64,000 nt of DNA from Haliotis asinina (lineage: Eukaryota > Mollusca > Gastropoda > Lepetellida > Haliotidae). The stretch lies in the NCBI RefSeq assembly GCF_037392515.1, contig NC_090285.1:3599501-3663500 (forward strand), given 5' to 3'. Positions 1-13,700 of the stretch are shown in pieces (the first letter of the stretch is position 1; every line of letters begins with the position of its first letter). Under the pieces are notes generated by a model, which was not told the origin of the DNA, made no database searches, and saw only the letters and a program-made list of their open reading frames with translations. Position numbers and translations under genes: made by a program.

Positions 1-378
1 ATTCATGTCTGTTTATAGTTTTAAACAAAAGTTTCATTACACATTCACACATGTTAAAAACTGTTAAAATTATGTACAAACCTACATAGAAGATTTTCAC
101 AACCCTAACAGTTGGGATTTCAGATGTAGTACCCAGGGTGCATCATGAAAACTTCATTGCAATATGTTAACGACTTGCTTGTTTCTTTGGTTGTATCACT
201 AAGTGGACCATATCACGACTTGACTGAAGGAATGTTCAGCATCCATGTATTACACCACTTCATGACTTGCATGGATGTGTTGTTGAGGGACCAATATAGA
301 ACACAATATTGCATGGGCATACACTTGAACGGTGACTATGGGCTCGACTACACTGGCAAAGTGCTTAAGAATGACTAA
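1..378. other. Gene-free left edge
   Basis: AT-rich sequence with no exon, repeat or RNA gene that I can support. A 77-codon open frame starting at 145 has no recognisable features and runs into the tandem array that follows. Confidence 0.5.
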
Positions 379-1013
379 GGGCCACAACTCTGCCAAGGTA
401 CAATGAGGCGCAAGGAAAGGACATAACTCTGCCAAGGTATGACAAAAGAGCAACTAAGGGATGCAACTCTGCCAAGGTATGAGGAGCTAGTAAGGGACAC
501 AGCTCAACCAAGGTATAGGGAAGAGCTAATAAGGGACACAGCTCAGCCAAGGTATGGGGAAGCGCAAGTCGGGGACACAGCTCAAGCAAGGTATGGGGAA
601 GAGCAAGTAAGGGACACAGCTCAACCAAGGTATGGGGAAGAGCAAGTAAGGGACACAGCTCAACCAAGGTATGGGGAAGAGCTAGTAAGGGACACAGCTC
701 AACCAAGGTATGGGGAAGCACAAGTCGGGGACACAGCTCAACCAAGGTATGGGGAAGAGCAAGTAAGGGACACAGCTCAACCAAGGTATGGGGAAGAGCT
801 AGTAAGGGACACAGCTCAACCAAGGTATGGGGAAGAGCTAGTAAGGGACACAGCTCAACCAAGGTATGGGGAAGAGCAAGTAAGGGACACAGCTCAACCA
901 AGGTATGGGGAAGAGCTAGTAAGGGACATAGCTCAACCAACGTATGGGGAAGAGCTAGTAAGGGACACAGCTCAACCAAGGTATGGGGAAGAGCTAGTAA
1001 GGGACACAACTCT
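379..1013. repeat. Minisatellite, 39 bp unit, about 16 copies
   Basis: Tandem copies of a 39 bp unit built around 'AAGGTATGGGGAAGAGCTAG' and 'GGGACACAGCTCAACC'. The left copies (379-480) are the most diverged and the central copies are nearly identical. Because 39 is a multiple of three, both strands show long open frames with 13-residue repeats. These are by-products of the array, not genes. It lies 3' of the first gene and matches no neighbouring exon edge. Confidence 0.93.
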
Positions 1014-1776
1014 GCATGGGAATGCTGATGAGCTGCAGGAAGGAGACACAACTGCTGCATCACTTCTGAAGTAACATCCATCTTGTCACTGAATACTATA
1101 GAAAGGTTCCCGAGTTCTCATCACCACCCTACATGTACTTACTCTGTAAACCAGCTCTTCAGTTCCTCCCATTGTGAAGCACTAGATTAAACTTTTGGCA
1201 GAAGTGAAAGGGAAGAAAGGTTGTGAATATTGACTCCATATTGCGGTGATACACCTGGACACTGACAATCATGGCAACAGGATGTATCCCTAATGAATGT
1301 AGCGGATCACCAAGTTACCCACAATGCAAGAAGTATTTCACTATCCATAATAATGACAGGATTGAGGTAACATTCTTTAACAATACCATCCAACATTTGC
1401 TACAAGTTTTAACCAAGTCTATTGATTTATCAGATATACTGTTTAATCTTTGGTGGACGAGGAGAGACTGGACAACCACCATCTTTCATATATTCTCTCC
1501 TTTAATGGATAAAGACCATTCAAACAGTGAGCCCTACACTCTTTTCTTGGTGTCAACATGTGAAGCAGATTCTAAAATGAATTTTAACAGTTGATTCTGA
1601 AGTTTTTGGCAATTATCGAACACTCCACAGCAAATGTTGAGGAGTATGATTTCCAGGGAGGTAGCAAAAAAACATGGAGATGTGGTATACATTGCTTATT
1701 ATCACAGATATATCCAAAGTCCATCTGGTCAACAAATAGTCAAACCTAGGATTGTCTTATTGCATGTTTCTAAACC
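1014..1776. other. 3' flank and probable 3' UTR of the first gene
   Basis: Non-coding sequence just beyond the minus-strand stop codon at 1777-1779. On the minus strand an ATTAAA-type polyadenylation hexamer lies at about 1499-1504, some 275 bp past the stop, which would give a short 3' UTR. No other gene is visible here. Confidence 0.4.
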
Positions 1777-4700
1777 TCAACTGCCAACTTCCTGTTCAGG
1801 CATGCTGGGATTTCCTGTGGGAGTATGTGGCGGGGCATCAAGTCCCGAGTCTGACAGCTGGGAGTCCTGGGTAAGATAGTTGGGTGCAGGTTTGTTGGAT
1901 GTTGTGGCGGAGAAGTTGAAGGCTTCATTGGTGGCAGGCTGTTGTTGCTGGATGTAGCGCTCCACAAACCAACTTGGACTCCGTGACGAAAAGTTGCTGC
2001 TCAGCTCAAACAAATTCACGACAGATAATTTCTGCTGTGCACGTTAAGGAAATGACATTATGTATTACTAGCACACTTGTTCTGACATTATCTGATATTT
2101 TGCCTGAACTGAAAATCAATAGAATAAAACCACTGGAAGACTGCAAACCAGTACATGGCCTCTGAAATATCCAAAATAGATTGCTGAGCTACTATAAGAA
2201 TAATGAGCAAAGTGATCAATACCCTTCATCCTTCATCCTGAATATGTAGAAAAAAAGCAGACTGACCATGTCATAACCTCTAAAAGAAAATCCTTATGGT
2301 TTATCCTATGAAAACATTTGATCTGCATCCTAATAAATAAATTCTGACAAAACATTCAAATGTAGTCCTTGTGAATATTCAGAAGAGAATTACATCGTGG
2401 TGACTTTACTATGATAATACCTACAGGCAAAAACAGCTAGATGCAAGATTAAAGTGGTTTGATTCACACAGGTTGGCTGTAGCTTACAATACGATACCCA
2501 TTCTTCAAACAGTTCTAAATTAACATTGAGGTGTTCAGTAAGATAAATACGTTGTTCACTGGTCCCTAAGAGATGATAAGCTGATCTACTCTTCAGGCTC
2601 AGGGAACATAAACAAACATCGAGGGTACATCAACTGATGCTCCCCTCATGACAAGTGAACAACTTACAACGACTATACCCCATGATTCTCTACGATTTTT
2701 ACTGCTTGCAATAACCTTGTATAGGTGCATTAGTGAGTATTGTTTTAATTATTCCAATGTTACGAATATTTTCAAAATTCTAAACCATAATTCCATTACA
2801 AATGTAAATGAGTGTCTGTCAGTGTTAAAAATATCTCAGTTCCAAAATATCATACTTGTAAATTAACTTAACTAACAAAAATACATATGCGAAACAACAG
2901 CTTTTGGAACTTATTCAAAGTCATTGATTGTGTTTTCTGAAAAATAAAAATCTTTTCCATTTCATTTTGACAAAACACTATCTTGTGTTGCTGGTCTCAT
3001 CTGTAATATTAATAAATAAACTCTGCATCTTGGTACCTTGGAGATTCCAAAAACAAGAGGGAATTAAAGTGTATACATTTTCAACATTCTTTATCCACTA
3101 ACAGCATCAGAGTAGCTGAGGTAATATTACACCTGTATACATGTATACACCTGTATACATGTTGTTGATTACAGTAGCCGTGTGATATGAGCTGCTGCAG
3201 AAGGATACATTGTGTTTGGTGAGGGGTGGGAGCTGGAACATTGACGGTGGTTGAGTCAGACGGAGATCTGTAGAACCTGACAACACGCAATAGATACATA
3301 CAGTCAGGCGGAGATCTGTAGAACCTGACAACATGCAATAGATACATACAGTCAGGCGGAGATCTGCAGAACCTGACAACACACTATAGATACATACAGT
3401 CAGATGGAGATCTGCAGAACTTGACAACACACAATAGATACATACAATCAGGCGGAGATCTGTAGAACCTGACAACACGCAATAGATACATACAGTCAGG
3501 CGGAGATCTGTAGAACCTGACAACACGCAATAGATACATACAGTCAGACGGAGATCTGCAGAACCTGACAACACACTATAGATACATACAGTCAGGCGGA
3601 GATCTGTAGAACCTGACAACACACTATAGATACATACAGTCAGGCGGAGATCTGCAGAACCTGACAACACGCAATAGATACATACAGTCACAAAGAGATC
3701 TGTAGAACCTGACAACACGCAATAGATACATTCAGTCAGACAGAGATCTGTAGAACCTTTATTGATAAAAGCAGAATGACCTCACTGATGCATAATCTAG
3801 CTCACCTGTAGGGTGAAAGTATTGATGAGCTCGAGGGTTGAACACTGTCCCACTCCGGAATGGCATGAACAATGCAGGCAGGCTGACATCTACAACAGGA
3901 AGTGTCCAATCAGATATCACACCTTACTGAAACGTCCCCTGGTACCTCTCTCTAACACCAAATCCCAACTCTCTCACTAAATCTCCAAGTCACCAACTCA
4001 CTCACTCACTTACCCACTCACTCACTCACTCACACACACACTCAACAAACAAAACACACATAAAAAAACATATCCACTAACCGCTCTCTCTCACACTGAA
4101 ACGGGATAAATAATGACAGCCATACCTTTCAGAGCATCATACATGGCTTCCTCTCGTTTGCTCAGTCGATGCTGACCAGCCAACTTCTTCTCCAAGTTAT
4201 CCCGAATTTCTCGGAGTGTTCGCTCATTCAGCTCGGCCATGTGCTGTTTACTCTCCTCTTCATACAACCGTAGTCGCTCAAAGAACTGGAATGATATGAA
4301 TGGCATGACATCACTGATATCAAACATCAAACTGCATTAAAAGATGTGAAAATGAACTATCACTGAAATTTACTTCGTGATTAAAAGTAGATTCATTCTT
4401 ACCAAAACCCACTAAACTCACATCTTGTGGCAATGCCTCTCCCCACTTCGGCAAAGGTTTCCCTACACGGAAGTTCTTCCTTGTCTTCTGGGTGGCAGGA
4501 GGCACTGGTCTGCAAGGGAAACAACTCTGTTACTCATGTTCTTAACTGAAGACAGCGGATTCTTACAGCTTTGAAGAAAAAACACTATAAGTTGTTCACT
4601 AGTCACGAGGGGGGCCAAGGATTGATGTATCCTCAATGTATATTATGGTCCCTGAGCCTGAAGGGTACCTTGACCCATGGGCCAGATGGACCAGAGAACC

Positions 4701-7700
4701 ATATATTTATCTTACCAAACACCTCCATGTTAATTGTGAACTGTTTGAAGCATGACTATCAGACCATACACTTCAGCCAACCTGTGTGAATCAAACCATT
4801 CAATTCATCTTACATCTTGCTGTCTGTCTTAGTAAAATGATGTAATTGCGCTTCTTAATATTCACAGGGACTACATTTGAACATTTTGTCAAAATTTATT
4901 ACTGGAAGGCAAGGCAAATGTTTTAATGGCCATCGCTAGATTTTGCAAATGACACAAGAAAAACAAATTTAGAGTTATCCCCCCCCATCAATTTGCATTT
5001 ATGAAACATCAGTAATTTCCGTAAATCATGTGTCATTCAATGTTACTCAAGGTAAAGAAGTACCACCACGAAGTACCAAATGAGTTGCCATTGCCATCAG
5101 GGTCATTAAAATGTACCACGTTTGTGTGTGAGGTACACTGCAAATGATAGAAAAGCACTTAACCAATCAGAAAACAACATGTACATGACATAAGATAAAT
5201 AGTTACGTACATTTTACTTTAGAACATATTACCTGAAGAGAGAACTGCTTTTTAATGGCTGAAAGCAATTACCAACTTCATGTGAAGCTAATGATTATTA
5301 TAATTGATGAAAGACACACAAGTTCTGACAAACTGAGCCATCTGATCATACCACTTCAGACAAGACTGGGAGCTATAATTTGTTTCTGTCGAGTAACATG
5401 TGATGACTTCTTGGTCAGCGAATACAGATGAAACTTTTGTACTATATGATATTACATGTGGTGACATTATGTTGACATACAAGTCCGACAACACATTCAT
5501 TAGGAGGTCACCCATGAAGATCCGACTGAGAATTGATCTTCAGTACCTAATGCTTGTCATAAGAGGTGACAAACTCTATTGGGTGGTCAGGCTTGCTGAC
5601 TTGGTTGACACACGTCATTGTATCCCAATTGTGTAAATGAGTTCAGACCCCTGCTCTAAAGTAGGAAAACTGCAGAGTGTAGCACAGAACTTAACTAATT
5701 TGGATGTCACATCATTTGAACCCTGACTGAACAGTGCCCTTCCAGTCTCAATAAATCATATAAACATATATATACACATGTATGATATACAGCAAGTGGC
5801 CAGAAACAAACGAATAGTTTGTTATATCCATCAGTTCAATATCAACATGTTAATATTTACTGTATTCCTACATTATTACTGTCTACTGCTGCATCCATGA
5901 AATTTCACTGCCTCTATTAGACAATCAACAAGATTGCTTCAAAATGCAGAGGATTTAAAGATTTCAGAGCAGTTTATCTGAATGCTTTGCTGACTTCTAA
6001 CACCATTAATTTAGAAGTCTTAGCACTGACCAGAAACAAGCCCTGATTTGACATGCTCAGAATTTAAATGTGAGACTGAAGTTGATAACTCCTACCACAC
6101 AATCAGCAACCCCCTACCTGTATTTGGTGCCAGGAGACACAGGGATGGTAACGGACACCTTCTCAGACTCTGCCATGTCCTTGTCTGGACTATATATGGG
6201 TGTTTGTCGCGTGCTGGCTCCACGTGATATGGTGCGTGGGGATGAGGGGCTGGTTCGGCTGCGGTGCGACAGAGGGCGCATATTCTGTTGCTGTTCCTGA
6301 AGTATTCTTCGTTCTTCCTCCAGATGGGAGATGTTCTCTAGCAGAGCCTTCAGCTGCTTCCTGACAACAGTGAGTGAGTGAGTGAGTGAGTGAGTGAGTG
6401 AGTGAGTGAGTGAGTGATCGAGCGAATGTTGCTAGGTGTGTGCAAGGAACAAGGCCAATTGTTGGCAACAGTGATGACGGCATGGGACTGACTGTGTGAA
6501 TGAGTAGTAAAAACAAGGCTGACAGAAATACCCCCTGAAAATTTAGTACGAGAACACCATACCTTTTCTGGTTACATCCAGAAACAGAGAATCAAATATA
6601 CCAAGAACAAGTGACACAGAACAGTTACAAGCAATATTCATAATAATCTTCAGTTTCTATACACATTTTACTTTCTTACAAAAAATTAAACTTGATTGAT
6701 ATAGGTCTGATTTTCTTAACACAAGTCGATCCCCTAAAGTGGAAACATTCTAAAACTGTATACAGAGACTGGTAACAAGGAACAAGACTCACTCGTACGA
6801 ATCCTTCATGTCCGACATCTCATCTACATGCTTCTTCTGCAGTTCTTCCACCTCCGTCAGGGCTACAGTTTCCTGTGGACGAGATCAGACGTCAACACAT
6901 AAACATACCATGAGCATTGTTCACTAAATACAATAGCTATTCACCAACTGGGACACCATGAAACTATTGTAAAATAAGCCTGGTGTAAGATGTCACCTGT
7001 TGACACAGTCTGGTGTGAGATGTCACCCGCTGACACAGCCTGGTGTCAGATGTCACCTGCTGACACAGCCACGTATAAGATGTCATCTGCTAACACAGCC
7101 TGGTGTCAGATGTCACCTGCTGACACAGCCTGGTGTAAGATGTCACCTGCTAACACAGCCTTTTGTGAGATGTCACCTACTGACGCAGCCTGGTGTGAGA
7201 TGTCACCCGCTGATGCAGCCTGGTGTGAGATGTCACCTGCTGACACAGCCCTTTGTGAGATGTCACCTACTGACGCAGCCTGGTGTGAGATGTCACCCGC
7301 TGACGCAGCCTGGTGTGAGATGTCACCCGCTGACGCAGCCTGGTGTGAGATGTCACCCACTGATGCAGCCTGGTGTGAGATATCACCCGTTGACGCAACC
7401 TGGTGTCAGATGTCACCTGCTGACGCAGCCTGGTGTAATATGTCACCTGCTGACACAGCCACGTGTAACATGTCATCTGCTGACACAGTCGGGTGTAAGA
7501 TGTCACTTGCTGACATAGCCTGGTGTAAGATGTCACCTGCTGACACAGCCTGGTGTAAAATGTCACCTGCTGACACAGCCTGGTGTCAGATTCACCCGCT
7601 GACGCAGTCTGGTGTCAAATGTCACCCGCTGACGCAGCCTGGTGTCAGATGTCACCCGCTGACGCAACCTGGTGTGAGATGTGACCCGCTGACACAGACA

Positions 7701-10700
7701 CAGCCTGGTGTGAGATGTCACCTGCTGACATAGCCTGCTGTGAGATGTCACCCACTGATGCAGCCTGGTGTGAGATATCACCCGTTGACGCAACCTGGTG
7801 TCAGATGTCACCTGCTGACGCAGCCTGGTGTAAGATGTCACCTGCTGACACAGCCACGTGTAACATGTCATCTGCTGACACAGCCTGGTGTAAGATGTCA
7901 CTTGCTGACATAGCCTGGTGTAAGATGTCACCTGCTGACACAGCCTGGTGTAAAATGTCACCTGCTGACACAGCCTGGTGTAAGATGTCACCTGCTGACA
8001 TAACCTGATACTTGACTACCCTGACATCAAAGACCTGTGAAGATCTGGGCTTGTCATAAGAACAGCATGGTCAGGTTTGCTGATTTGGCTGACATATGTC
8101 ACTGTATCTCAGTTGCATAGTATTGATCCTCATGATGTCGTTCACTGGACTCAGTTATTTACAGACCATAGACCTTGCATGCAGCTGAGCACAGCAATAA
8201 ACAACTAACCAACCAACCACTTGACCTGACCTCTAAACTCACCTCCTGGGGCTCTGGTGTGAACTCTATTGCTGACAGAGCTTGGTCTCTCATATCTTTA
8301 TGGAGATCTTCCTTTGTTGTTGTGTTCAGGTCAATCCCTGTCAGGTCAAACACAACCTCATTGATGCCAAGGGTTCCTGCATACCATCAAGACCGAGTTC
8401 AAGAAATGCATACGTAGAGGACATATTTTATAGAGGTGTACAAATGTACAAATGTTCTCTTGACCCAAATCCTTTGAAAACCTTCAGGAATAATACAGAA
8501 ATCAAAACCAAAATAAATCAAGCAAGTTCTTCAAGTCAAAAAGAAACGTGAGCTTTGTGGACTGACTAAGAAATTTTGATTTTATGCCTGAGATGACATC
8601 CTTCAGAAGATGGACTCACCTGTCTGCCTGTTGAAGACTTGAGGCCTTCTTCTCTTGCCCCAGTACAGTATCAGTGGCTGGTTTCCAATGGGCATGTGGA
8701 CGGCATCGGAGCGTCCACTGACTTGCAGGGAGTACAGGGGGAATGGTAAGGGGTCAACATCCTTCACTGGGTCCTCCCGGGGCTTGGGGCTGCCGTGCTC
8801 AGACTCGTCATCGTCAAATGACAAGTCAATGGAGTCTGACAAGGACAGGAGGTCATCATCATGTTCTGCACTGGTACGGGGGACATCATCATCCCCTTTT
8901 GGTGGTGGCAGGTACACTGTCCTTAGGTCCTGGCATGGGAATATATGTGAAGAAGTGACCTCCTGAATGCTTGCCATGCATTTTGTGATGAAGATGACAC
9001 AACTTATTGGATGATCAACTTCTTTATTTTACCAATAACAACACATAACTTCTTATAATGTTTTCAAGCATAAGAACCCATACCGAAACATCGCCATTGT
9101 AAACATATAGAAGTTGACAACCCATAAAGTTGTCATCTCTATACCAGCAACTTCTTCAATGTCATTCAAACAAATCATTATGCGATGTAACATTGTTGAC
9201 AAAGAACAGAAACATACTACATGGGGGTCATTGTTTTCTATTTTTCCACAAAATATTAATGAAAGCCAAAATAATCATACAAAACCCACACAAATATCGC
9301 TATTGTTCCTAAACTTCCATCAACAACCATCCCTGTCACATTTACCTGGCAAACATGAACCACCCCATCTCCTGTTACAAATGTGGCATCCCTGAATATC
9401 TGAGTTATGTGATATGAAATACAGCTGAGAGTTTAAATTCAAATGATGGAAGGAGGACAGAGCTATCTGATAATGTGGAATAAACTGAAATCTCACTCTA
9501 ACATGAAGAATCCTATGCTTACCAGTTCCTTTAAGTCCTCGAGGTCTAAAGTTGCCATGGCAATCATATCCTCGAACTGTCCGTGATGGACTGCTATCTG
9601 GACACTGTTGGGATTGTCAGACTTGGCCTTGTCAATAATCATCGCACCATGGTGAACCTCATCTGGTAGTCTCACCATGAACTCTTCATACCTACAGCAA
9701 AATAAACTCTATCATACAACATCATCACCATGAGCCCTGTGCTACATCATTTCCATGATCTATTATTGTAATTGTTTCTACTCTCTAAGATATGAAGGTA
9801 CTTACTTCTTGTTCTTTGACCCCTCCTCTTCAGCTGATGCTTTGGAAACTGGAAAGATTCATTCAAAAACATTAAGTCCACTCATTGCATTTCATGTACA
9901 GACCACCAACGCATGGTCTGTGGAAACATGGGGCTGTTGTACCTGAGAAATGTCACAAGCACCTGCACACAGATACTTCATCATACATCTGTCCTGTACA
10001 ACATTTAATCCTTCTGCTAACAGATGGCTTTACAGGCATAGATACAGAAACACACGTGTGTGGGCATTGGGGTAGCCTGGAGGTTCGCGTTCGCTCGTCA
10101 TGCCGAAGACCCGGGTTCAATTCCCCACAATGTGTGAAGCCCATTTTCTGGTGTCCCCCACTGTGACATCACTGGAATATTGGTAAAAGAGGCATAAATC
10201 TAAACACACTCACTCACTCACAACCTGTGTACCTTGTTTGTAATACAATGAATGTTTTATTATGAAATAAATCCTGCCTCTTTCTTGCTTGTTCTTTTCA
10301 ATTTACTAATCAACTTTATATCCTACTTCTATTCTCATCAGGTTTGTGTCTTCATCATGCCAAAGGCCAGGTGTCATACACCCACTGTGATATTGCTACA
10401 AGCAGCATGAAACTCATCTCACTCACTAGAGTCTCATAATACATAGGTTACTGTCTTATCAGGACAGACATAGTCATGGTCTAGTTGGACAAGGCATCAA
10501 GTCCTCACACCATCACACTCATGGAAGGCACAAGTCCATGAGTGCAGTAAGCCACTGAACAGAGTTGTGCCCCTTGTGTAGCATGACAGTATATGAGCCT
10601 GGGTTTCATTCCCAGAACTCACCACTGTTTTAAATTCTTAAAGAAACATATGTCTTTTGTTTGACCTACTGAGCTTTCCTGCAGCATAAGACTGAACCAC

Positions 10701-13700
10701 AAACACAGAACTGAAACAAGGCTTGAAGTGGCAGTACATCAACTCTTATCACTCACTGTTTAACATAATGGCATATGTCATCAAATTAAATGAGAAACTA
10801 TGTTACCAACAAGTTGTGTTAAGTAGATTACGTATCCAACAGTTTCCATTATCACAGAACATGATGGTTTTCCTCACCAGGGCTACTCTTGCGTCCACTG
10901 GCTATCGGCTGCTTCTTTTCTGACTTCGTTGTCTCAGCTGCCTGTTCTGGCTACAACGCAGAATTATACAGAAAATAATTACCACTGTCAATATCAATAA
11001 TTTTCTCCTCTCAATGTACCTCTCTTCTCAGACCTGTTTATTCCTCTATATTCTCTTCCCTCCCTGCCTTCCAAGCAACTCCTTTCTACACCTCCTTCCC
11101 CAAACCTTGTTCTCTTTTCACCTCTTCTACCTCTCACAACAAGCTCCTCCCAGGCTCTTTTACATCACCCATATTCTGTCCTCTTTTTTACACACTCACC
11201 AACTGCACACCTGTAGCCAGCCTCTGCTCCAGACATCCCCAAGCCCCAGATCCAGCCATCCCTCTCCCTCCCCAAATGCATCCAACCCCAGTTCCTGCCA
11301 AGATATCCCCACCTGCAGTCATCCCCACCCACCTCCATGCAGCCAACAACAACCATCACCATCACCTCATTCTACTGCCTACCTGCAGCTCCCATTCTTC
11401 CTATTCCAGATATCTCCTCAGAACCAGCTCACATGCAGCCACCCAACACCTGTACCTACAGCCACCCAACACCAGGTGTACCTGCAGCCACCCCATCCCC
11501 TCCTACAAACACCCACCTCCTTTGTCTCCTCCTCATCCAGGACACCAGTCTTGTACATCTGATCTCCGTAAGTCACGGAACACTTGAGGCCCTTGTGGTT
11601 GAGATCTTCGGGAGCAAACATCCGCACATGAAGGTAGAGGTCATACTCTGGCTCCCCCGTGTCGATGCCCACATCTCGCATCTGAGGTTTGACTACAGGG
11701 GGTGGTGCAGTCTCACCAAACCGAACTTTCTGTTAACAAAATTATATGATGGTGTATATTCCTACATATTCCTACACATATTTTCCAATATTATATCCAA
11801 GATAAAGTTCAATTAAAGAGGAAATGTTGGAAATATTGGCGTTTAACTCATGTCAGAAAAAACATACATTTCAGGGGGCTGAGTGAATGAGCTATGGGGC
11901 TTCCCTTGACATCCAAGTTTGCCAGTCACCATGAAGCATAAAATTATTTGTAGGAGACTCTCTGAATAAGAAACTAGACTGATGAAATATTGCTAAATGT
12001 AGTTATTTAATGCCAGATTCAGCAAAGGACAAACAATAATGTGACTTTCTGAAATTCTAATTACCTGGGCATGGTCTTTCTACTTCTATGCCTTGTGTGC
12101 AGTCAACTCAGTATTTTGAAAACTTTCACATCTTCAGCTTGTTGCAAAAGTATTTTGTATTCCCGGATTTGTAAAAATGACTCATATCACATGCTCCCTA
12201 AACTATAGCCATTTGAATCTGTCTTTAGTTAGAATTAGTTCCCTGATCATAGCCACAAGCATCTAATTTATCTAATTTTATTTTTCAATCTGTTTACGTA
12301 TCACCATGGTGAAACCCACAAACACAAGTGTTGCTGGCAAACTCAGAAAACACAAGTGCTTGTCCACTAATATGGAGATGTACCCTGTCACTGAAGAAAA
12401 ATGAAATAGAACTAGTTGCTAGTGTTCATGTTTTGATCATGTAGAAAATTACTGTTTGTGTGATGTAGGTTTTAGTCATGGTCACTTCTCAGAATCACGT
12501 TAACAAGATTTTGAAAAGTGTCATGTGACACTGAAAACAAGGTCAAGGTCATTCTGATATGATTGTTGTTTGCGTAATCATCCAATGTGGGCTGTCAACA
12601 CAATTGAATACATTTGGTGCAACATTTATTATTATCTTTACGTAAGTATAAAAGTGGTCAAAATGTCATGGTGACCTTGAAGACAAGGTGAAGGTGACCT
12701 AAATCCACTGGTGTCTGTGCAATCACCTAATTTAGGCTTTCACCAGATTTGAAGTCATTGGGTACAACAGTACATGAGAAGTCAAGTTAACAAAAAGTAT
12801 GGACCATGTTGCGATAAGGACAAAGATTTCTGGCACCTTAGACAACTTTACCTTTGGTGAGACTGAACGACTGAGCTGATCGGATGACTCATCGTCAACA
12901 TCACTCTCCTGCGTCAAGTTGATGGTGACGGTGGGCACAACCTCCTCCTCATGGTCTTCACTCTCTGCCTCCGACTCGTCTTCTTCTTCTTCCTCTTCAT
13001 CCTCCTTCTCTCCTCGGCTCTCTGTGGTTTCCTCCTGCACAACATCAGCATCTCCGTCACCAGGGATACATGTAGGTTTGGTAACACATCCTTTCACTAA
13101 TGCTATCACATTGAAACCTAAGTGAAAAAAACAATATAGAACAACAATTACAACCAATATATCTTAACTGTTTTCTCGCTGACAACATCAATGGCCTCTG
13201 GTGATGACTCGGTGGCCTTTGTTGTATCGACAACCTCCTCCTCCTCCTCGCCATCCTCTGAGTCTGATGTCTGCTCCAGGGCCTTCGTGTACTCCTGGAC
13301 GTGCTCCAGACTACAAAATAATAAAAAGAATCATACATAATATCATCACACAGTATAACCCTTAATTCGCCTTAAACATGTGTCATAATTACCTCCTAAC
13401 CCACTTCCTTCAACAAAGTAGATCACGGTAACATTATCACATGGTATAGTTCCTTAACATCAAGGCATGCTTTACCACCATAACATCATCACATTTTCTT
13501 AACATCATAGCATACAATACAGCCTTAACATCAAAACATAGTATGTTTTCTAAACATCATTACATACAATACAGCCTTAACATCAAAACATGGTATGTTT
13601 TCTAAACATCATGACATACAACACAGCCTTAACATCAAAACATGGTATGTTTTCTAAACATCATTACATACAACACAGCCTTAACATCAAAACATGGTAT

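Noticed and set aside
439-1074. Long open frames on both strands (211 and 238 codons) with 13-residue repeats
   Set aside because: They are produced by a 39 bp tandem unit. There is no conserved start, no splice context, and the peptide repeats only reflect the DNA repeat.
6990-8008. Several 84-247 codon frames with 10-residue repeats (CEMSPADTAW-type)
   Set aside because: A 30 bp minisatellite keeps all frames open; it lies inside an intron of the first gene.
8655-8977. Plus-strand frames of 103 and 71 codons
   Set aside because: They are antisense shadows of the 310 bp coding exon 8620-8929 of the first gene.
10068-10130. A second tRNA gene (box B GGGTTCAATTCC)
   Set aside because: It continues into a SINE body with a CACT tail and lacks a convincing cloverleaf.
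12400-12770. A dispersed repeat shared with 35690-36300 (AAGGTGAAGGTGACC-like motifs)
   Set aside because: Only short motifs of the 'aaggtcaaggtca' kind are shared. I cannot align the regions well enough to define an element.
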